A program made the translations under genes and the position numbers. Shown piece by piece: positions 58,953 through 64,000 of a stretch of 64,000 bases of DNA. Under the pieces are notes generated by a model, which worked only from the letters and a program-made list of their open reading frames with translations, made no database searches and was not told where the DNA came from. Position 1 is the first letter of the stretch. Every line of letters begins with the position of its first letter. Origin of the DNA: Maribellus sp. YY47 (GTDB lineage Bacteria; Bacteroidota; Bacteroidia; Bacteroidales; Prolixibacteraceae); assembly GCF_023111095.1 (NCBI RefSeq), contig NZ_JALGYW010000006.1:124001-188000 (forward strand), written 5' to 3'.

Positions 58953-60068
58953 TCAATTTTTATTCGCTATTTCAGTATATAAAGCCAGTAATTTCTTTGC
59001 ATGCTCTTTGGCCTGAAATTCATTTGCTCTCTTTTTCCCTTTTTCAATCAGATTTAGCCTGAAATCGGTATTATTCAATATTTCGTAAATCGAATTTCCC
59101 AGTTCTTTTATGTCACCTGGAGAACACAGTACAGCTGCATCTCCAGCTGTTTCGGGTAAACAGGAAACATTCGAGGTGATCACCGGGCATCCGCTGGCCA
59201 TGGCTTCGATCACGGGCAGGCCGAAACCTTCATATACCGAAATGTAAACCGATAACGTGGCAAGCTGATAAAAACCCGCCAGATCTTTTTCAGGAATATT
59301 TTTCAGGATGATTACGTTTTTCCGAAGGTTTTTCGCAGCCACGTATTTGTGAATGTCGTTGCAGTACGAGGTTGGATTGCCAATCATTACCAGCGGAATC
59401 TCCAGATTCTTTGCCTGTAGCGCCTTTAAAATGGAAAGCTGGTTTTTGCGTTCTTCGATGGTACCCACTGCCAGAATAAACTGATCGGGGAGGTGGTATT
59501 TTTCTTTTATTTTCCCGGTGTCAACTTTTTCAAAAAACAGCGGAGAAATCGCCTGGTGAATTACTTCTATTTTTTCGGGTGGTGTGCCGGTGTAATTCAC
59601 AATATCTGCTTTGGTTTGCTCACTTATGGCAATAATCTTTGTTGCCGCTTTGCAGGCATATTTTACCTTGTAGCGATAGAGTAGCCGGTCAAAAAACTTA
59701 TAGAACTCGGGGTAACGTATGAATACCAGATCGTGAATGGTAACCAGCGAAGGGATTGCGGTTTTGTGAATTCCGCGGGGTAACTCGTTGCTCAGTCCGT
59801 GGTATAAATCCACCTGACGTTCTTTCAGCTCGCCACTTATTTTAAAGTTTCTCCAATAAGCTTTCTTCAGTCCCGATAATTTTCGGGGCGGAGCCACAAT
59901 TTCATAAGCTTCCTGCTGTTCGAGCATGGCAATTTTTTCCTCGGGGGTGAAAAGCGTGTAGTGGTTTTCCGGGAAATATTTAATAAGACCGTTTAGGGTG
60001 TTCCGGCTGTAATTTCCCAATCCTGAGGTGTTTAAAAAGGCTCTTTTTGCGTCGTATCCTATTTTCAT
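58953..60068 (-). CDS. Glycosyltransferase family 4 (group 1)
   Basis: The 371-residue GT-B enzyme has GNYSRNTLNGLIKYFP near the start, the central VGTIEERKNQLSILKAL, and the E-x7-E nucleotide-binding motif in VYEGFGLPVIEAMASGCPVITS. It transfers a sugar from a nucleotide donor, probably mannose- or glucose-like, in exopolysaccharide or O-antigen synthesis. The donor and acceptor are not known. A terminator of the upstream lysA separates the two genes. Confidence 0.92.
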   Translation of the reverse strand: MKIGYDAKRAFLNTSGLGNYSRNTLNGLIKYFPENHYTLFTPEEKIAMLEQQEAYEIVAPPRKLSGLKKAYWRNFKISGELKERQVDLYHGLSNELPRGIHKTAIPSLVTIHDLVFIRYPEFYKFFDRLLYRYKVKYACKAATKIIAISEQTKADIVNYTGTPPEKIEVIHQAISPLFFEKVDTGKIKEKYHLPDQFILAVGTIEERKNQLSILKALQAKNLEIPLVMIGNPTSYCNDIHKYVAAKNLRKNVIILKNIPEKDLAGFYQLATLSVYISVYEGFGLPVIEAMASGCPVITSNVSCLPETAGDAAVLCSPGDIKELGNSIYEILNNTDFRLNLIEKGKKRANEFQAKEHAKKLLALYTEIANKN

Positions 60069-60095
60069 AACGTTTGATTGGCTCTGTCTAAAATA

Positions 60096-60127
60096 GCAAA
60101 AAAAAGGCCGGGTTAACTCCCGGCCTT
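60096..60127 (-). terminator. Terminator of lysA
   Basis: AAGGCCGGG (60104-60112) and CCCGGCCTT (60119-60127) form a perfect 9-bp stem around TTAACT; on the minus strand eight T follow. Confidence 0.9.
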
Positions 60128-60198
60128 CATGATTTATGCGAATAAAAATGCTATGTATTCAATAATCAGCTGAAATACTGGATCTTTGCTTTTGCCGA

Positions 60199-61461
60199 TT
60201 ATTTAAAATCTTTTACCCCGCTAAAATCCAGTGTGGCAAAATAATCTTCCAGCGTTTCTGCGCGGCGGATTTCAATCACGTCTCCGTTTTCGCGCAGCAG
60301 AAGCTCAGCCGAACGAAGTTTTCCGTTGTAGTTAAAGCCCATCGAATGTCCGTGAGCACCGGTATCGTGAATCACCACAATATCATCGGGATCAATCTCC
60401 GGTAACATCCGGTCGATGGCAAATTTGTCGTTGTTTTCGCACAGCGAGCCGGTAACGTCGTACTTGGTGGTGGCAGGTTCGTTTTCTTTCCCCATCACTG
60501 TAATATGGTGATAAGCTCCGTAAAGTGCCGGGCGCATCAGGTTGGCCATACAGGCATCAAGTCCTGCAAACGATTTGTATGTTTTTTTAATGTGGCGAAC
60601 TTTTGTAACCAGGTATCCGTAAGGTCCGGTAATAGCGCGGCCGAGCTCAAAGAATATCTTCAGCGGAGCCAGACCTTTGGCAACGATCATTTCGTCGTAC
60701 AGCTTTTTAATTCCATCGCTCACAAAATTCAGATCAACGGGTTGTTCTCCCGGTTTGTAGGGAATACCTACACCGCCGCCGAGGTTGGCAAATTCGATGC
60801 GAACACCGGTTTTCTCGTACACCTCATCGATCAGGTTAAAAAGAATTTCAGCGGTTTCAACAAAATATTTCGGATCGAGCTCGTTGGAAGCCACCATGGT
60901 ATGAATACCAAACCGTTCCACACCTTTTTCTTTCAAAATGCGGTAACCTTCGATGATCTGTTCGCGGGTAAAGCCATACTTGGCTTCTTCCGGATGACCG
61001 ATGATCAGGTTGCCCTGTTTCAGGCTTCCCGGGTTGTAACGCATACAAATGGTTTTGGGCAGCCCCACGTGTTTTTCGAGGTAGTCGATGTGCGAAATAT
61101 CATCGAGGTTGATAATAGCTCCCAGGTCTTCAGCCAGTTGAAATTCGTAGGCTGGCGTGTCGTTCGAAGTCAGTATGATTTCGTCGCCACTCATGCCAAC
61201 TTGTTTGGCCAGCTCCAATTCGGCAACTGAACTACAATCGATTCCAAAACCTTCTTCCCGCAAAATTTTCATGAGGTAAGGATTCGGTGCCGATTTAATC
61301 GCGTAATATTCCTTAAAACCTTCGTTCCACGAAAATGCCTTGTTAAAATATCGTGCGTTTTCCCTCATCGCCTTTTCATCGTAAATATGAAACGGAGTGG
61401 GGTGGTTGGCAATAATTGTTTCCAGTTGTTCTTTGCTGAATGGTAGCTTTTTCGCTGTCAT
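60199..61461 (-). CDS. lysA: Diaminopimelate decarboxylase-like PLP enzyme
   Basis: The 420-residue fold-III PLP enzyme converts meso-diaminopimelate to lysine. It has the Schiff-base Lys in EYYAIKSAPNPYLM, the Gly-rich phosphate site NLGGGVGIPY, the substrate-side ELGRAITGPYG and the partner-subunit Cys in SLCENNDKFA. The related carboxynorspermidine decarboxylases are the main alternative, but the sequence around SLCENNDK agrees with LysA. It appears monocistronic. Confidence 0.88.
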   Translation of the reverse strand: MTAKKLPFSKEQLETIIANHPTPFHIYDEKAMRENARYFNKAFSWNEGFKEYYAIKSAPNPYLMKILREEGFGIDCSSVAELELAKQVGMSGDEIILTSNDTPAYEFQLAEDLGAIINLDDISHIDYLEKHVGLPKTICMRYNPGSLKQGNLIIGHPEEAKYGFTREQIIEGYRILKEKGVERFGIHTMVASNELDPKYFVETAEILFNLIDEVYEKTGVRIEFANLGGGVGIPYKPGEQPVDLNFVSDGIKKLYDEMIVAKGLAPLKIFFELGRAITGPYGYLVTKVRHIKKTYKSFAGLDACMANLMRPALYGAYHHITVMGKENEPATTKYDVTGSLCENNDKFAIDRMLPEIDPDDIVVIHDTGAHGHSMGFNYNGKLRSAELLLRENGDVIEIRRAETLEDYFATLDFSGVKDFK

Positions 61462-61702
61462 AATGTATTTTCAGTTTTGAGCTTACAAAATTAAACTTTC
61501 TGACTGATTTTTATAGAATTGATCTAAATAATGCAATTTCGAATTAACCGGAAATTTACATATTCCGGAAGCTACGAGTTGAGAGCCACGAGCTTTGTGC
61601 TTTTTGATCGCCTAAATACCCCGGGAGGGACTTACGTAGACTAACTTTTTTCTTCAGACTTCAAGCTTATATCTTAAATCCCAAATGACCGGTGACCAAT
61701 GG

Positions 61703-63238
61703 CTAACTTTCTTCCACCAAACTCATGGCTGCGCGAATTCCGTCGGCAGCGCTGGAAACAATACCTCCCGCGTAACCGCTTCCTTCTCCAACCACATACA
61801 GATTTTCGAAACCTTCGCAAAGTCCGTTTTTTTCGCGAATCACCTGGATGGGTGAAGACGTTTTGCTTTCGAAACCCAGCAGGTTTCCCTGTTCAAAACC
61901 ACGCATCTTTCGGATAAAATCCTGCAATCCGGCCTGCATCGATTGAACCACGGGCGCGGGAAGCAGGTTCCAAAGTGGCGCCTGTACCAGCCCAAGCGGA
62001 TAGCTACTTTCCAGTTGGGTGGGTTTGCTTTTCTGATTCAGAAATGCTGCAATACTGCAAGCAGGAGCTGAGTAACCTCCAGCAAAATTGTAAAAAAGCT
62101 CTTCCAGTTTCTGCAGCTGGTCGAGGGCTTCAACGGGAGAAACCGTTTTCCCGGCGATTTCATCGGGATGGATGCCTGCCACGCAGGCTGCATTTGCAAA
62201 CATTCCGTTGCGTTTGTAATAGCTCATCCCGTTTACAATGTTGGTATTTTCGTAGGCTGCTGCCGGAACCACGGTTCCTCCCGGGCACATGCAAAACGAA
62301 AATACCTGGTGCGTTCCGTCGGCCGGAGAAGTGAGCCGGTACTCGGCGGCTTTTACTCCCGGAAGCACGGGTTTTCCCCATTGTGCAATGTTGATGATTT
62401 CCTGTTTGTGTTCCATGCGGCTGCCAATCGCAAAATTCTTGGTGCGGAAAGGAACTCCACGGCGAATCAGCATTTTATAGGTTTCGTATGCCGAGTGTCC
62501 CGGGGCAATAAAAACGGCATCGGCCTCCAGGTTCCCGGCAGAAGTGACGACCTCGCTTACTGTACCGTTGATGATTTTCAGGTCTTCCAGCTGTGTTTCG
62601 AAAAGCATGCGGCCTCCCAGTTCTTCAAAGTCATGTCGCAGGTTTTGAACGATTTTTCGCAGGTTGTCGGTACCCAGGTGCGGATGTGTCATGTAGATGA
62701 TCTCGGCAGGTGCTCCGGCTTTTACATAGCTTGAAAGAATAAAATGTTTCTCCTTGGAAATGTGCTTTGAACGCGAAGTCAGCTTTCCGTCCGAGAAAGT
62801 ACCGGCGCCGCCTTCGCCAAAAGCATAGTTGTTTTGGGTGTTGAAAATTCCGCTTCGTTCGAAATGCGAAATCGCTTCACCGCGCTTTTTAACGTCGGAG
62901 CCGCGTTCGATCAGTGTAACAGCAAAACCGGCTTTCTGCAAAACAAAGGCATTAAAAAAACCTGCCGGGCCACTGCCAACCACAACAATCTTTTTGTTTC
63001 GTTTTTTGAACGGAATCAGCAATTCTTCCTGGTCTGGAGAGTCGTCACCTTTTATGTGAGGTGAATTAACCAACACTCTTACCAGCCAGAAAATATTTTT
63101 TTTATTCCGGGCATCCAGACTTTTACTTTCTGTTTGAAAAGTAAAATCCCGAATGTTCAGTTGACGAGCTATTTGCTCTTTTAGTTGTTCTTCTGAGTAA
63201 TTAGTGGGTAGTTTTAAACTGATCGCCTTTGTTCCCAT
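61703..63238 (-). CDS. FAD-dependent dehydrogenase, COG2509 type
   Basis: The 511-residue flavoprotein has an N-terminal ferredoxin-like extension (about 1-80), the dinucleotide-binding motif VVVGSGPAGFFNAFVLQ, the ATG-like second site VFIAPGHSAYETY and a C-terminal flavin-closing motif YVVGEGSGYAGGIVSSAADG. COG2509 proteins are uncharacterised FAD/NAD(P)-dependent oxidoreductases. The ATG at 63238 begins MGTKAISLKLP at the first domain strand; the frame extends to 63289 without a better start. Confidence 0.9.
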   Translation of the reverse strand: MGTKAISLKLPTNYSEEQLKEQIARQLNIRDFTFQTESKSLDARNKKNIFWLVRVLVNSPHIKGDDSPDQEELLIPFKKRNKKIVVVGSGPAGFFNAFVLQKAGFAVTLIERGSDVKKRGEAISHFERSGIFNTQNNYAFGEGGAGTFSDGKLTSRSKHISKEKHFILSSYVKAGAPAEIIYMTHPHLGTDNLRKIVQNLRHDFEELGGRMLFETQLEDLKIINGTVSEVVTSAGNLEADAVFIAPGHSAYETYKMLIRRGVPFRTKNFAIGSRMEHKQEIINIAQWGKPVLPGVKAAEYRLTSPADGTHQVFSFCMCPGGTVVPAAAYENTNIVNGMSYYKRNGMFANAACVAGIHPDEIAGKTVSPVEALDQLQKLEELFYNFAGGYSAPACSIAAFLNQKSKPTQLESSYPLGLVQAPLWNLLPAPVVQSMQAGLQDFIRKMRGFEQGNLLGFESKTSSPIQVIREKNGLCEGFENLYVVGEGSGYAGGIVSSAADGIRAAMSLVEES

Positions 63239-63496
63239 ACCATATAATTTCGACTCAAAAGTAGGTATTCGACAGGTTATTTGGAACAATCCGGGAACTT
63301 CCTGTAAAATTTAATGTAACTGATTCAGGTTTCGTGCGTCTGTTCTTATGTGATGAGAATCAATCGAAATACCGAAAGCGGAAAACGATAATTCATTCAC
63401 CGGAGATAACGCTTCGTTCGTCGAATAATTAATGCTGATTTCAGGTGATTTCATCACTTTTAATGCAGAAAACAAAAAACAAAAGCAATTCAAGCC

Positions 63497-64000
63497 ATGA
63501 TTAGTCTTAAAAATGTTCACAAATCTTATGTTACCGGCAGCAATTCGCTTCATGTGCTGAAAGGTATCGATCTGGAAATTCAGAAAGGCGAGTTTGTTTC
63601 GATTATGGGCTCTTCGGGTTCGGGAAAATCGACCCTTTTGAATATTCTGGGAATTCTGGATAACTACGACGATGGTGCCTACTATCTGAATGGTTCGCTG
63701 GTGAAAGATATGTCGGAAAAAAAAGCTGCTCAGTTGCGGAACGAACTGGTTGGTTTTGTGTTCCAGTCATTCAATCTCATTTCCTTTAAAAATGCCATGG
63801 AAAATGTGGCGCTTCCGCTTTACTATCAGGGAGTGAACCGCAAAAAACGCAACAAAATTGCCTTGGAGTATCTCGATAAAGTAGGGCTTCTGGATTGGGC
63901 AGAACATTTGCCCAACGAAATGTCGGGTGGACAGAAACAACGTGTGGCTATAGCCCGCTCGCTGATTTCGCAGCCCAAAATCATTTTTGCAGATGAACCA
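63497..64000 (+). CDS. ABC transporter ATP-binding protein, MacB/LolD type (partial, cut by window end)
   Basis: The first 168 codons are present. They show the A-loop Tyr in HKSYVTG, Walker A MGSSGSGKSTLLN, the Q-loop VFQSFNLI, the signature MSGGQKQRVAIARSL and the start of Walker B IIFADEP. Members of this group work with a FtsX/MacB-type permease in export of peptides or in lipoprotein release. The permease should follow beyond the window. Confidence 0.93.
   Translation, partial: MISLKNVHKSYVTGSNSLHVLKGIDLEIQKGEFVSIMGSSGSGKSTLLNILGILDNYDDGAYYLNGSLVKDMSEKKAAQLRNELVGFVFQSFNLISFKNAMENVALPLYYQGVNRKKRNKIALEYLDKVGLLDWAEHLPNEMSGGQKQRVAIARSLISQPKIIFADEP

Noticed and set aside
63311-63553. 80-codon open frame on minus at the ABC ATPase start
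   Set aside because: It overlaps the 5' end of the clearly real ABC gene and has random-looking sequence.

Overview
The window reads as chromosomal DNA of a Bacteroidota bacterium. Supporting signs are a SusC/SusD pair, promoter boxes of the TAnnTTTG type in front of atpD, rpsP, galE, rfbB, rimM and other genes, an almost complete lack of Shine-Dalgarno sequences, a short AtpC, a long AtpD, an S16 protein with an Ala/Glu-rich tail, an HU/SPOR protein, a head-GIN protein and a split atpDC locus. The gene mix (GH95, DUF1080, dodecin, several YceI genes) fits Marinilabiliales/Prolixibacteraceae-like marine or gut relatives, but that family-level placement is inference.

Region 1 (about 1.3-17 kb, mostly minus strand) is a copper/heavy-metal resistance island. 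In transcription order it holds a CopZ-like HMA protein, a HYC_CC_PP-type small protein, a CusA-like RND pump, its outer-membrane channel and adaptor, a small Cys-containing membrane protein, an HMA-AraC regulator, a SHOCT membrane protein, a P1B-type Cu ATPase with three CPMH-type metal-binding modules, and a periplasmic HMA protein. A perfect 11-bp hairpin at 5184-5230 divides it into two transcription units. The upstream regions of both units carry the same operator-like sequence at exactly the same distance (48 bp) from a TAnnTTT(G/A) box. A second HMA-AraC regulator and a CoA-disulfide/persulfide reductase with two rhodanese domains follow, with an unrelated DUF1080 gene between. Upstream of the island (217-1167) is an AT-rich lipoprotein that seems to be built of three degenerate TonB-plug-like repeats.

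Region 2 (17.3-22.9 kb, plus) is a second RND system (TolC channel, lipoprotein adaptor, CzcA-like pump) that looks directed at divalent cations. An S9 (DPP IV-like) peptidase follows on the minus strand. Region 3 (26.6-34.2 kb, plus) is a four-gene Sus-type uptake locus (TIG/NHL lipoprotein, SusC, SusD, DUF1735-like lipoprotein) without a glycosidase or a local hybrid two-component regulator, preceded by a 1.1-kb non-coding leader. Region 4 (34.4-37.4 kb, minus) is a YceI-porin-YceI-Rrf2 operon.

Region 5 (37.6-64 kb) is mainly housekeeping: an exported-looking isoaspartyl methyltransferase, an MMPL/RND exporter overlapping a polyprenyl synthase, atpDC, a heptosyltransferase, a GH95 fucosidase, mtnA-mtnP, dodecin, HU/SPOR, galE, rfbB, rpsP, rimM, a thioesterase, a GIN protein, mscL, a YrdC/Sua5 protein, a GT4, lysA, a COG2509 flavoprotein and a truncated MacB-type ABC ATPase running off the end. 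The most unusual structure is at 53.08-53.48 kb. A small GIY-YIG nuclease gene bounded by 13-bp inverted repeats sits inside the 5' end of rfbB and is flanked by a perfect 41-bp duplication of the rfbB start, so that a full-length rfbB is regenerated behind it. A 142-bp MITE-like palindrome lies at 49.66-49.80 kb, next to a possible small RNA. No tRNA, rRNA, CRISPR array or transposase was seen.
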